Shown here: piece by piece, positions 18,800-27,341 of the stretch
How positions within the stretch are numbered: the stretch's first letter is position 1
Layout of the letters: each line of letters starts with the position of its first letter
NCBI RefSeq assembly: GCF_014640335.1
Contig: NZ_BMGT01000004.1
Span: forward strand, 62,001 to 126,000
From: Edaphobacter dinghuensis
GTDB lineage: Bacteria > Acidobacteriota > Terriglobia > Terriglobales > Acidobacteriaceae
Direction of reading: 5' to 3'
Length of the DNA stretch: 64,000 bases
Notes under the pieces: model-generated
The model's database searches: none
Seen by the model: only the letters and a program-made list of their open reading frames with translations
What the model was told of the DNA's origin: nothing
Position numbers and translations under genes: made by a program

Positions 18800-19405
18800 T
18801 CATTCAACGCGTAGATGTTCGCCGCGTTTGACTTCGGCGCCCTCCACCTTTTCTTGTCTTGCAGCCGCAAGCTTGATTGCTTCCGTGTCCGGTATTGCTT
18901 CTCTTACTGCATTCCCCAGCATCTGCCTGAGGTCGTCGGACACAGAATCGAGGAGCATCTCCCAGTGTGCTCCATTCAAAGCGACATGAACCGTCTTGTA
19001 TGCAAGAGGAAGTTCTTCCTCGCTCGGAATTACAACGCTGTCTTGCGCATTACGTTGACACCTGAGAGTGAATTCCACTCCCTCGATCCGCTTCAAACTC
19101 CGGCCTTTCAAGTAGTAAAGAACCATTGATTTCGTGCGGAGCGTCTTGCTTTCCGCGGCTCGTGCACGCCGAGTGAGACGATTCGCTTCGGACCTGCAAT
19201 GTTGTGTCCGAGCTTCCATCGACTGGATGAAGCGAGCAATGCGGTCTACCTTTTCTCCGTGTGCCTTGCAGAACTCCTGAAAGCGTTCCATCAATATCGA
19301 TGATGCCTCCCCCTCCTCATCGATCTGTTTCTGGATCTGCTCCATCAGGTCGTCCAACTCCATGTCAATCTCAAATAGCGAACAGTTCGTAGCAGTAGCA
19401 GACAT
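18800..19405 (-). CDS. Siphovirus Gp157-like protein
   Basis: A 201-residue, mostly helical protein. The long N-terminal coiled coil (DDLMEQIQKQIDEEGEAS), the central block ESKTLRTKSMVLYYLKGRSLKRIEG and the following beta strands EFTLRCQRNAQDSVVI with a late PLAYKTV match the Gp157 family of siphoviruses and plasmids, linked in Streptococcus phages to phage-resistance phenotypes. It is the last gene of a long leftward run and lies behind the DUF932-like gene, a pairing often found in phage and plasmid replication regions. Confidence 0.75.
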   Translation of the reverse strand: MSATATNCSLFEIDMELDDLMEQIQKQIDEEGEASSILMERFQEFCKAHGEKVDRIARFIQSMEARTQHCRSEANRLTRRARAAESKTLRTKSMVLYYLKGRSLKRIEGVEFTLRCQRNAQDSVVIPSEEELPLAYKTVHVALNGAHWEMLLDSVSDDLRQMLGNAVREAIPDTEAIKLAAARQEKVEGAEVKRGEHLRVE

Positions 19406-19468
19406 AAAGAGCTCCTCATTTTTTAAGGGGTGCAGGACGCACGGAGATAGCCTCCGTGCGTCCTGCGA

Positions 19469-20593
19469 TCATGCGACCTGGGCAACTGAATGTGCGGATC
19501 TGTTAGCAGGTTTAGGCAAAACCTCTCCAGCAACCTTCATCAGTTCCAATTTGCGCTCAGTTTCTTCTGTTTTTCCGGCTATCCAGGAAATGGCATTGGA
19601 GAGTCGCCAGGTGCTGTTGCCTGCCGGTAGATTGTAGGTATCGGGCGAGTTGTAGGCGTCAATCACCGCGTCTGCTTCCGATTTAAGAAGTAGCTTTTTG
19701 AGGGTTTCCTTTGCGCTGGCGGGATCGACCGCCGTTGCATTGGCAGCGCGGATCGTATCCATACGGCTATGGAGGGACTCGGCATTCAATTGCGACCCGA
19801 TTACATCGCGCAGCGCGCTGACCGTGGTCTCGGCGTCAAGCTCGTACGTGCGCTGAGAATAGATCATCGATTCATCGAGCCGACGCCCAAGATGTACCTG
19901 CCGCATCTCTTCCTGAGTGATTGCCAGGTTGCTGCACCAGATCCTTAAAAGATAGGCTCGAACGGAAAGCGCTCCGTTACCAAAGTCTGAATTCTCAAGG
20001 CTCAGGCCGTACGCTACCAACTCTCCTGGAACAGGCTCGTAAACCTCGGGCATGATCGCTTGAATCGCGACCTTTGTGTCGGTCACGTATCCGTTATAGG
20101 GCAACGCGCCCTTCTTCTGCACCTCGGTGGCAAATGCTTCAATGATCGGCCGGGAATCGAGACGCCGATAGCGGTCCGAGAGGAAACCACGTACCTCGCC
20201 GTGGATGGAGCGCAAGAGGTACCGCTGCTTCCAGAAACGATTTGCGAAGACCGTACGGAGATTGTGCGCCAGCAGTTCCTTCGCCCAGAGGTTCGGGGTA
20301 TTTAGCAGCCCGTCCATGAACTTGATCGGGAGGTCGGTCGTCTGTGCCATCTGCTGAACTGCATTGCGATGCAGTTTGAGACGAATTGCGCCGACCATTG
20401 AGTCAGCAAAGGACACCTGGACGCTGTGATCCTCCGCTACGTCAAAGGAAAGGCTGGCACCTGATTGCAGACGATCGGCTGGCTGGATGTTCATGACGTG
20501 GTCAATAACCTCTCCGGCTTTGACGCGGCCATGGTTGATGAGCTGCTCAAGCTTGTGGGCAGCCGCTGTCTTTGACTCCATAGTGAGGAGCAT
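19469..20593 (-). CDS. DUF932-like phage/plasmid protein
   Basis: A 374-residue protein resembling the DUF932 phage/plasmid family: RGFLSDRYRRLDSRPII near residue 135 is the family's hallmark SdrYrxld block, followed by a domain with LSVRAYLLRIWCSNLAIT. The molecular role of the family is unknown. AAGGAG lies ten bases before the first ATG. The gene sits just before the Gp157-like gene. Confidence 0.7.
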   Translation of the reverse strand: MLLTMESKTAAAHKLEQLINHGRVKAGEVIDHVMNIQPADRLQSGASLSFDVAEDHSVQVSFADSMVGAIRLKLHRNAVQQMAQTTDLPIKFMDGLLNTPNLWAKELLAHNLRTVFANRFWKQRYLLRSIHGEVRGFLSDRYRRLDSRPIIEAFATEVQKKGALPYNGYVTDTKVAIQAIMPEVYEPVPGELVAYGLSLENSDFGNGALSVRAYLLRIWCSNLAITQEEMRQVHLGRRLDESMIYSQRTYELDAETTVSALRDVIGSQLNAESLHSRMDTIRAANATAVDPASAKETLKKLLLKSEADAVIDAYNSPDTYNLPAGNSTWRLSNAISWIAGKTEETERKLELMKVAGEVLPKPANRSAHSVAQVA

Positions 20594-21024
20594 GTGTGTG
20601 GTTCTCCTTATTTGTGGACTAAAGAATAAGAGGCGGACGCCTCTCTGGCGATGTGGCGGGGGCAGACGGGTTGTTCCTCAACCGAGACCGTTCCCGGGTC
20701 GGTGGTTCCTATAAGCAACAGCCAGCGCGTTGACGCTGGTTATAGAAAAGCAGCAGACAAGTGGATTCAAGCACTCACGAGCATGACCGTGAATGAGTCG
20801 AATCGGGCGATCATCCTATGAATAGTTACAGATAGGCTATGGGATCCTTTCTCGGTTCGGCATAGCCATGCCGCCTCTCGTTATGGGTCAACAGTCATGG
20901 CAATGCCTGTCGACGCATTTTGTCGGAAAATGCGTAGTAGTTTTTATTGCCGGGATCCCAGCAGAGTGCCAAACTTTGCACAAAGTGCTTCCTGGCTATT
21001 CCGGCAGGGACCGAGGGACTTGTC
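20594..21024. promoter_or_regulatory. Divergent intergenic region with inverted repeats
   Basis: Upstream of both the leftward DUF932-like gene and the rightward kinase gene. It contains AGAGGCG-GA-CGCCTCT at about 20630-20645 and CCAGCG-cgttga-CGCTGG at about 20729-20746. These could be operators or hairpins in a leader. No -35/-10 pair is convincing enough to place. Confidence 0.35.
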
Positions 21025-22404
21025 ATGGCTCATCCTCAAATGACTGCCGCGGCATATCGGCTGGTGCTCGTTCATCCCGATTCCCGCGAAGTGCTCGTGA
21101 TTTGGTCAGCTGCAGGGCTTACATTTCCCGAGATAGCGATCCCCTGTGGCGCGCGGCTGGCAGAACACATACAGACATTCGTCAGAGACAAATGGGGTCT
21201 CCACGTCCTGGTTCTGGATACGATTCAGGCAGATGGACCTCATATGGCATGCGCGTTCGCAGAACTTCTTCTGCCAGATGAAGGGCAGTTCTTCCGGCGA
21301 TTGCGCCTCAGGGATCTCGATACCGCGCTGATTTCGGAGATGCAGCGAGCGAGGGTGCAGTCGCTGCTTGACTCGACGGGGCATGACCAGACACCGTTCG
21401 CCCGTCTTGGCTGGATCGATGAAGCGGTTGCCTGGCTTCACGCTTCAACTCGTGATCGAATCTCTTCGAAGAAAGATATTCGGCAATACAATGCAGGCGC
21501 CGATTTGGCACTGATTCGGATTCGTGTCGAAGATGGATCCGGGTACTGGCTGAAGGCCACTGGAGAGCCGAACAAGCACGAGAGGACTATCACCGAATAT
21601 TTGTATAGGGAGTGTCATGAATACATCCCGCGATTGGTCGCATCTCGTTCTGATTGGAACGCGTGGCTCATGCTGGAAGAAGGCAAGATGCTTCCATCTC
21701 CTCCGTACTCCTCCATTGAGAGCCTTACCGAATTAAGACAGGCCGTAACTTCGATGTGCGAAGTGCAGGACCGCTCATCCGGGGTGAGTCTCGACATTCT
21801 CGATGCCGGAGCATTTGACCAGGCGACGGAAGCGATGCGGCCTCGCATCCCGGAGATGTTTGACTATCTTGATGAGGCGATGAGCCTGGCCGCCGCCATG
21901 GGCGAGACTCGTTTGCCGACCGGAAGGATCAGGCAGCTGCAGAGAGTTTTTTCGGACGTTCTGGACGACGTCGAACATCTATACCTGTCCGAGGGGATCA
22001 TCCACGGGGACCTTCGCTGGGAACACATTCTCACAGGCACAGGCGTCGCTCAGTTCATCGATTGGAGCGAACCTTATCTAGCATATCCCGTTATCTCACT
22101 TCAGCAGTTTCTTGACATGAACAGGATCGGAAGCGAGGACGTGCGGAATTTGATCGAAGAGGCTTTGATTCAGGAGTATTGCGACTTTTGGGCGATGTTT
22201 ATGGATCGAGAACTTATTGAGCAATCGTTGATCTACATGCCGATACTCTCGCTAGGGTCATCACTGCTTGGAAGAGGCGACTGGTTTTATTCAGATACGC
22301 GGTACGATCCACTGCGATTGGCGAACGCCGTAAAGATTGCATTCCGGATGGATGCCGCGGCGGAGCATCCGCGACTCCGAGAAGCGTTGGATGACAGCGA
22401 GTAG
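21025..22404 (+). CDS. NUDIX-like domain fused to aminoglycoside-phosphotransferase-like kinase
   Basis: 459 residues from the ATG at 21025 (GAGGGA upstream). Residues 1-115 resemble a NUDIX fold without a clear catalytic box (EVLVIWSAAG, then PCGARLAEHIQTFVRDKWGL). Residues about 160-450 are an APH/choline-kinase-like domain: Lys177 in YWLKATGE, HGDLRWEH at 327-334 (the catalytic loop HGDxxxxN, here with His in place of the Asn) and Asp346 in FIDWSEP. It is the only rightward gene within a long leftward run. The substrate is unknown; small molecules are usual for the family. The His replacement may change metal binding. Confidence 0.7.
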   Translation: MAHPQMTAAAYRLVLVHPDSREVLVIWSAAGLTFPEIAIPCGARLAEHIQTFVRDKWGLHVLVLDTIQADGPHMACAFAELLLPDEGQFFRRLRLRDLDTALISEMQRARVQSLLDSTGHDQTPFARLGWIDEAVAWLHASTRDRISSKKDIRQYNAGADLALIRIRVEDGSGYWLKATGEPNKHERTITEYLYRECHEYIPRLVASRSDWNAWLMLEEGKMLPSPPYSSIESLTELRQAVTSMCEVQDRSSGVSLDILDAGAFDQATEAMRPRIPEMFDYLDEAMSLAAAMGETRLPTGRIRQLQRVFSDVLDDVEHLYLSEGIIHGDLRWEHILTGTGVAQFIDWSEPYLAYPVISLQQFLDMNRIGSEDVRNLIEEALIQEYCDFWAMFMDRELIEQSLIYMPILSLGSSLLGRGDWFYSDTRYDPLRLANAVKIAFRMDAAAEHPRLREALDDSE

Positions 22405-22580
22405 CCAATTCGAACTGAACCAGGGCATCGCGTACCTTGAGCATGATGCCCCGAACCTCCCGTCCACCGGAGCACCCAGATGACGATGGTGCTCGTCGCT
22501 AAACTGCGATACGAGGAAGAAGCTGACTGGATCGAGCCGGACCTCGTAATCGAGGGCCAAACTGATGGTATCGTCCGCTA

Positions 22581-23024
22581 TCAAAACAGGCCAAGCTGTT
22601 CGGCCGAGGCTTCGGAAGGGAGGGATGGGTCTGCAACGAAGATCGCGGGAGGTCCGCAAAGGATGTATGTCTCGCCCCCTGTCGTTACGCTGATACCGTG
22701 ATAGAACCCCATTGGATCGTTCCGCGCGGACTCTCCCCAGTCTGGCAAGATCTTCCTCTTGTACGTCGTTGTCGCCTCCCAGAAAAGGTGCGCGGGGATA
22801 AGCCTGTACGCCTTTGCTCTCTTCGAGTCAGGAAAGACTGTCGCGCTGACTGTCACCCACAAGTCTCCCTGCCACCCGAAAGGTTTGCGCACTCTGTCGT
22901 TTGCACAGATTGTGTCACCGCTGTAGGACGACTCTATATCACCGGCTACACAATCCTTCGCGCCCACCTCCAATGAAGCCGTAAGGCGGGATAGGGGAAC
23001 ACGATAGGTGGTCAGTTCTGTCAT
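22581..23024 (-). CDS. Hypothetical protein of plasmid/phage type
   Basis: 147 residues from the ATG at 23024 (MTELTTYRVPLSRL), preceded by GAGAAAGCG; a longer frame upstream reads unlike protein. Mixed alpha/beta, with aromatic strands (WQGDLWVTVSATVF, then THPFLE-like helix ending AHLFWEATTTY) and an acidic end. It ends convergently with the kinase gene. No family recognised. Confidence 0.6.
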   Translation of the reverse strand: MTELTTYRVPLSRLTASLEVGAKDCVAGDIESSYSGDTICANDRVRKPFGWQGDLWVTVSATVFPDSKRAKAYRLIPAHLFWEATTTYKRKILPDWGESARNDPMGFYHGISVTTGGETYILCGPPAIFVADPSLPSEASAEQLGLF

Positions 23025-23160
23025 AGGTTCGCTTTCTCGTCGATTAATGCCCTGCTTTCTGGAGGCTCTGATGAAGTTTCTCTCCTGGCAATCACCACGA
23101 TCAGTATTTTGATTTCTAACGGATAAAGTCCAAAGGCTCCTGCTGCGCCGGCATCCATGC

Positions 23161-23487
23161 TCATGAGTCCATCTCGTCATTCGTAATCAGCTCAAGTCCT
23201 TCGATCATGTCGCCGTCGCAGTCAAAACGCACCATCTGCATCCCCTGCCTAGAGGCCTCGACGATGATCTCGATAAACCGGTCACTGAGGCCGAAGTCAC
23301 GGGCCTCTTGGGTAAATGTTTCGATAGTTCCCGCATCTATATCCAGCAACGTGTAAAAGAAGGCGCCATAGAACTCGTCATGCGTTGCCAGATGCTGCGG
23401 TGCATTGTGCATCAGCAAGAGATCGTGGTCCGATTGCGGCAGGAAACCAGTCGATACGTCTATATATCGATATGTCTTGAACTCCAT
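23161..23487 (-). CDS. DUF5983-like small protein
   Basis: 108 residues from the ATG at 23487, set by a perfect CGAGGAG site. The N-terminus (RYIDVSTGFLPQSDHDLL) has the pattern of DUF5983, a small plasmid and phage family of unknown role in which a short strand precedes an xDxxLL helix. The C-terminus is acidic. Assignment rests on this one motif from memory. Confidence 0.65.
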   Translation of the reverse strand: MEFKTYRYIDVSTGFLPQSDHDLLLMHNAPQHLATHDEFYGAFFYTLLDIDAGTIETFTQEARDFGLSDRFIEIIVEASRQGMQMVRFDCDGDMIEGLELITNDEMDS

Positions 23488-23591
23488 CGCTTCTCCTCGA
23501 CTTCCGGGACGCCCCCGATTTCTCTGTCTCGATTTCACGCCATGCTCCTTACTTCCCGAATTCATAGCGTTTGCTACTCTCGCGACGCGAC

Positions 23592-24512
23592 CTATTCCCT
23601 CAGCATTTCGGCCACGCTCTCCCACCGCTGCGCGGCCAGGCCGAGTAGCTCCCGGTGGCGGCCCTCTTCGTCCTCGATGCGCTTGTACAAATCGTCGTCC
23701 CGCAACTCTCCGACCTTCGCGCGAATCAACGCCGCGAGTACGGTTGGCTCCAGGGCATCCAGCTCCCAGCTTTCATCCCCGTGCTCGTTGCGGTATTTGC
23801 CGAAGCGGCTGTCCGTGCTCTTGGCTGGATTTGGCGGCGGATCATACCGCTCGATCTGATCCATATTGAGGGCAATCCGCGTGAACTCGAAATGCTTCGA
23901 ATGGCCGATGTGGTGGGATAGAAACATGCGAATCCTCTCTTCGATGTCTCTGCTCATGTCCTGCCCGCTTGGATCATGGTCCCCGAGATGAATAATGTGA
24001 GTCCGTTGCCCCTTCCTCGCGTACCGAATGAACCGCTGCGCCGCGCCCCACATCTCGCTCTGGCTGGTGTATCCGCGGCATGAGAAGTAGCTGACATCCA
24101 GTTCCTCGCACACTCCTTCGATCACTCCCACCAGCGCATCTTTTTCGATCCATACTTCCGGGCGCACTTCGCAGTCCTGCCACTTGTCCATGCGGTACTG
24201 CTCGGCAACCGCCTCGATGATCGACTCCGGGCTCTCCCAATGACTAATGCTGCGCACGTTGCGGGTGCGATCTTCAAGCGCGTTCCAATCGATCAGGCCA
24301 GCCAGCCTTGCATCGTTGATGATCGAGCCGACGCGCTTGTACTCCTGCTGCCGGTTGGCGATCACGTCCCGGCTTACGAGCTGGTAGTACAGCTGGCGAA
24401 GCGTCAGTACAAAGCCTGCCGCCTGATATTCAGCAATGATCTGGTTGCAGGTATTGATCAGCGCGAGGCTGTCCGGACGAAAATTGAATGTTTGATAGGC
24501 CACTTTCGGCAT
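23592..24512 (-). CDS. Spo11/topoisomerase VI-A-like TOPRIM protein
   Basis: 306 residues from the ATG at 24512 (GGAGAG upstream). Three motifs in the right order point to the topoisomerase VI A-subunit/Spo11 fold: TLRQLYYQL at 37-45 (winged-helix motif that carries the active-site tyrosine in TopoVI-A), WIEKDAL at 121-127 (TOPRIM glutamate, VEKDA in TopoVI-A) and LGDHDPSGQDM at 176-186 (TOPRIM DxD followed by PSG). The protein is close to TopoVI-A size (about 360). No B-subunit-like ATPase is seen in the window, and no JetABC genes that would mark a Wadjet system. It may cut or bind DNA alone or with a host factor. Neighbours are small plasmid-type genes. Confidence 0.8.
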   Translation of the reverse strand: MPKVAYQTFNFRPDSLALINTCNQIIAEYQAAGFVLTLRQLYYQLVSRDVIANRQQEYKRVGSIINDARLAGLIDWNALEDRTRNVRSISHWESPESIIEAVAEQYRMDKWQDCEVRPEVWIEKDALVGVIEGVCEELDVSYFSCRGYTSQSEMWGAAQRFIRYARKGQRTHIIHLGDHDPSGQDMSRDIEERIRMFLSHHIGHSKHFEFTRIALNMDQIERYDPPPNPAKSTDSRFGKYRNEHGDESWELDALEPTVLAALIRAKVGELRDDDLYKRIEDEEGRHRELLGLAAQRWESVAEMLRE

Positions 24513-24538
24513 ACTCTCTCCACTACCTTCTTCACCCC

Positions 24539-24739
24539 TTAGCTCAACTCCACGCGGGAGTCCAGGGGGATTACCTCCCACGTCTTCTTGCTGCCGCTGA
24601 TAACCCGTCCTTCGATCACCCCTTTGCGGGTGCGAGCGCGGCTGATCCGAACTCTGCGGCCATCCGGCAGATCGATGTAGCAATAGCCGGTCGCGGCCCA
24701 AAGATGCGCATTGATTTTGCGTACCGACGGCATCGGCAT
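24539..24739 (-). CDS. Small basic hypothetical protein
   Basis: 66 residues from the ATG at 24739, with AGGAGA six bases upstream. A beta-rich core (YCYIDLPDGRRVRISRARTRKGVIEGRV-type strands) with many Arg and Lys suggests a small nucleic-acid-binding barrel. It lies 26 bases before the Spo11-like gene and is likely co-transcribed with it. Confidence 0.7.
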   Translation of the reverse strand: MPMPSVRKINAHLWAATGYCYIDLPDGRRVRISRARTRKGVIEGRVISGSKKTWEVIPLDSRVELS

Positions 24740-24967
24740 TTTTTGTCTCCTTGTGGTCAACGTCCCGACCTGTGGTTCATCTGGGACGCGCAGCGTCACT
24801 CACTGACGGCTCGCCATGCACCATGCAAGCGCTGAGGACATGGGTCAATCGCAATTGATGGTGGAAAGCGCTGTCGCTTTCAGCCACGCTGTTGATGAAT
24901 AGGGGATCTCGCCGAGAGGATGGGGCGACTAGAAGGCCTTTGAGCAGGCACTTACACGAAGCTCAGA

Positions 24968-25264
24968 CTAGGGCTTTCCTGGGAGGAAGCCGATCTCTTC
25001 GCCGCTGTCGCACAAATACGCGTACGCGCCGACAAGCCTCTCCGTGCCTTTGTCGAATTTGACATGGAAAGATAACTTGTGCGAAGGAGCTTCGTCCGGA
25101 TCATCATGAAATTGGACATCGGCTACTTTGGTCCAGTCGTCCTGATCGCAGCTTTCGTCAGTTTGCCAACGCTTGTGATCGAGGATTTGGATACCATCTC
25201 CGAAGTCATACCGGTCGAAGACCTTTTACGCAGCTTCTTCCTGCTTTGTATAAATCTCTGGCAT
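24968..25264 (-). pseudogene. Hypothetical gene interrupted by an in-frame TAA
   Basis: An ATG at 25264 with AGGAG six bases upstream opens a frame that meets TAA at 25226-25228 (codon 13), then continues in the same frame for 85 codons to TAG at 24968. The part after the stop has strong coding character (YDFGDGIQILDHKRW, then HVKFDKGTERLVGAYAYL) and no start codon that could serve it alone. It is either a nonsense mutation, a sequencing error or a read-through site. No family recognised; about 98 residues if whole. Confidence 0.6.
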
Positions 25265-25363
25265 CTCGGTCTCCTGTTCGCAGTCGAGAGCGGCATTCTC
25301 GGATTACTTCATCGAGACACTCTCGACGCGAGTGCGTTGTGACCATCGTTCTGGATAGCCTGT

Positions 25364-25705
25364 TTACTTCCCAAATTCTTCACAAAGCACGGTGTAGGCG
25401 GCGCTCACGATTTTGAAGGCTTCCGTCGCTGCTTCGACGGTCATTCCAGTAATACTGATGCGGTCGGGATGCGTCGCAAGAGCCAGCTTGCGGAAAGCCT
25501 TTGAAATCTCCTCCCACGACGCATGGATGCCCACGCCGAGAATCTGCCGAGGCGACTTCTGGTTGCCGTACAGCACCTGCTCGGCTTCCTCCACTCCCAT
25601 GCGTTCATAGAACGAGCTGGTCCATTGATGAGCATTGCCATAGCCCTCGACTTCCGGGTTGTAGCGCTTGCGCTTCCGGTCAATATCTGCCCATGATTTG
25701 GCCAT
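25364..25705 (-). CDS. J-domain (DnaJ-like) protein
   Basis: 113 residues from the ATG at 25705. Residues about 50-112 form a J domain with the diagnostic HPD tripeptide in KLALATHPDR, followed by the expected third helix (AATEAFKIVSAAYTVL). J domains stimulate Hsp70 ATPases; a free-standing one on a mobile element may recruit host DnaK. The start codon overlaps the stop of the SWIM-like gene by one base (TGATG), so the two are coupled. Confidence 0.8.
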   Translation of the reverse strand: MAKSWADIDRKRKRYNPEVEGYGNAHQWTSSFYERMGVEEAEQVLYGNQKSPRQILGVGIHASWEEISKAFRKLALATHPDRISITGMTVEAATEAFKIVSAAYTVLCEEFGK

Positions 25706-25943
25706 CACTTCAACAGAGCCTCATACGGTTGGCTGTGACCGGGTATGCCCAGTGCCGCCAGATGCTTGCAGTGCCGCTGACGGATGAATCCGAAACATCC
25801 GCACGACCACCAGCGTCCGGTTTTGTGCTGGGCGATGATGTAGATGCGATCGCTCGATTCCGAGTGAATCTCGAAGCGATTGGTGAACTGTTTGTTGTCG
25901 GGAAGCAGGTCTGAATGGCGAGGTAGAAGAACATGTTGGACAT
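25705..25943 (-). CDS. SWIM-type zinc-finger-like protein, start or frame uncertain
   Basis: The 3' part reads RFEIHSESSDRIYIIAQHK, then CGCFGFIRQRHCKHL, a CxCx(n)CxH pattern like SWIM zinc fingers, which bind DNA or protein. In this frame no ATG, GTG or well-placed TTG occurs nearby; the frame runs back to a TTG at 26052 through unlikely sequence. An ATG at 25943 with an AAGGT site lies in another frame, reading MSNMFFYLAIQT. A single frameshift near 25900-25910 would join them, so the gene may be frameshifted. It is coupled to the J-domain gene downstream. Confidence 0.55.
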
Positions 25944-26122
25944 GCGCGTACCTTTCTGGTTTTCGTCGAAGCAAAGCGGCGCGGGCTCGGCGCGACGACG
26001 GTCGGCGGTTGAACCGATCACCAAACTCGGGGCGGAGGAGGCTACGCACCAACTGCCGTTGTCGTTGGTCCCGGTTTCATAACCACTGCGTCTACTCCAT
26101 GAGCCGCAAATGCTTCTGCCGA

Positions 26123-26506
26123 TCAGTTCCAGCGAACTGCAGTAAGAAACTTCTGCGCTTCCATGCCGAGGGCGTATGCGTCCTCCGAGCTCCACAGCTT
26201 CGCATGACCGAAGTCAATGTAGATGCCCGGATAAGGACGATTGCCGAAAGCCACCATTGCACCAACATGCACGTACCAGCCTTCCGATTCACCTTCGATT
26301 GCGAAGGAAATCAGTGACCGGAAACGCTTGGGGATCCGTTCGTTCTTTCTGTCTTCATCCCATGCCGTTCTGTCGCAAAACGACTCACCCTGGAGCAGAT
26401 TCTTGCAGTGCGCATTCACGGCCTGAATGAGTGAGGTGACCGTGACATTCTTGCCGCTGTCCTTTTCCTCGAGCGAAAAGCCGGTAACAGTGTCTTGCGG
26501 GTTCAT
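26123..26506 (-). CDS. Hypothetical protein of plasmid type
   Basis: 127 residues starting MNPQDTVTGFSLEE. A mixed alpha/beta protein with aromatic strands near the end (GWYVHVGAMVAFGNR, then PGIYIDFGHAKLW). No family recognised. Upstream, between 26507 and 26721, a minus-strand frame beginning at 26708 encodes CEACNSTPCTCPRR, which could be a further zinc-binding microprotein, but it overlaps this gene by about 120 bases and is doubtful. Confidence 0.6.
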   Translation of the reverse strand: MNPQDTVTGFSLEEKDSGKNVTVTSLIQAVNAHCKNLLQGESFCDRTAWDEDRKNERIPKRFRSLISFAIEGESEGWYVHVGAMVAFGNRPYPGIYIDFGHAKLWSSEDAYALGMEAQKFLTAVRWN

Positions 26507-26721
26507 ATACTTCCAGTCCTCTCGTAACGCTTGAGCATGGGCCGATCGAGCGCAAGGCGCTGAATCGAAACTTCCCGCATGATCGATATTTGCTGGTGAT
26601 GGGTTTATGCATCTTGCGGTTTGGGCGATGCCAGATAGGGCGTCGCCTGGGGCACGTACATGGAGTCGAGTTACACGCCTCGCAACGTGCCGTCATCGCG
26701 ACGGTCATCGACTGACACCGA

Positions 26722-26874
26722 TCAGCGGTTCACGTAAGCCCGGACAATGGCGATCTGCTCGCTGCGCGTCTTTGCATCAAAGGCTTCGTGCCCATAATCG
26801 TTTCGTGCAGCGTCCCACGCGCTCACAAACCCCGGCTTCGGCTTGAGCTGCCCAAAAGTGATCGTGATCTTCAT
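26722..26874 (-). CDS. 50-residue hypothetical protein
   Basis: A short gene with a perfect GGAGGAG site five bases before its ATG. The protein starts MKITITFGQLKPKPG and ends in a helix (RSEQIAIVRAYVNR). Its ATG overlaps the TGA of the preceding small frame (ATGA), which supports real translation. Too short for most gene finders. No family recognised. Confidence 0.65.
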   Translation of the reverse strand: MKITITFGQLKPKPGFVSAWDAARNDYGHEAFDAKTRSEQIAIVRAYVNR

Positions 26875-27059
26875 GAATCTCCTCCGTTACTGTCGTGCCC
26901 GCGGCGACGGTACTTGTCCTTGCAAGCGCTGTTTCGAGTGCGATTGTTTCCGGGACAATCTTCTTGCGTGTGAGAGCACGAGCGCGTCAAATGTGCCGCC
27001 GAGAAATGCCTCGACGCTACCAGCCAAATGCGTTTATGTGCTTTGGCATCGCCCTGCAA
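26871..27059 (-). CDS. Possible small cysteine-containing protein
   Basis: A frame of up to 62 codons ending in a TGA that overlaps the start of the next gene. The later part (SCSHTQEDCPGN, then SACKDKYRRRG) has spaced cysteines and a basic end, plausible for a zinc-binding peptide. The start is unclear: ATG 27059 overlaps the upstream gene by about 40 bases and lacks a good ribosome binding site; an internal TTG is an alternative. Confidence 0.35.
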   Translation of the reverse strand: MQGDAKAHKRIWLVASRHFSAAHLTRSCSHTQEDCPGNNRTRNSACKDKYRRRGHDSNGGDS

Positions 27060-27271
27060 ATGGCAAGCAGTTGCTGGGCATAGGACTGAGCGCGGTTGAG
27101 CCTTGCGTGTGCATCTTGCTTTTCCGAAGCGGGCGCGTGAAAGTACGCGAAGTGTGCTTCTCTCCAGGCGAGATGAGCGGCATCATAGGCCTTCCATTCG
27201 GGAGTTTGCCTGAATGCCTCCTGCAACCTGGCCGAGCGAGGTTCGACCGGAGCTCCGATTTCATATCCCAT
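27017..27271 (-). CDS. Small helical hypothetical protein
   Basis: 84 residues from the ATG at 27271, with AGGAGGG upstream. Nearly all helix (RLQEAFRQTPEWKAYD, then AHARLNRAQSYAQQLL) with many Ala and aromatic residues. No family recognised. The much longer open frame upstream is non-coding in character and overlaps the methyltransferase gene, so it is ignored. Confidence 0.65.
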   Translation of the reverse strand: MGYEIGAPVEPRSARLQEAFRQTPEWKAYDAAHLAWREAHFAYFHAPASEKQDAHARLNRAQSYAQQLLAICRAMPKHINAFGW

Positions 27272-27341
27272 AGACCCTCCTGTTTTTGATGTCATCGGGG
27301 TTGGCTGTTTTGGATGAGTTGTCCAAAGAGTCGGGAGATGC

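Noticed and set aside
23592..24512. Wadjet JetD subunit
   Set aside because: No JetA, JetB or JetC-like genes are adjacent, and the protein resembles TopoVI-A motifs more directly.
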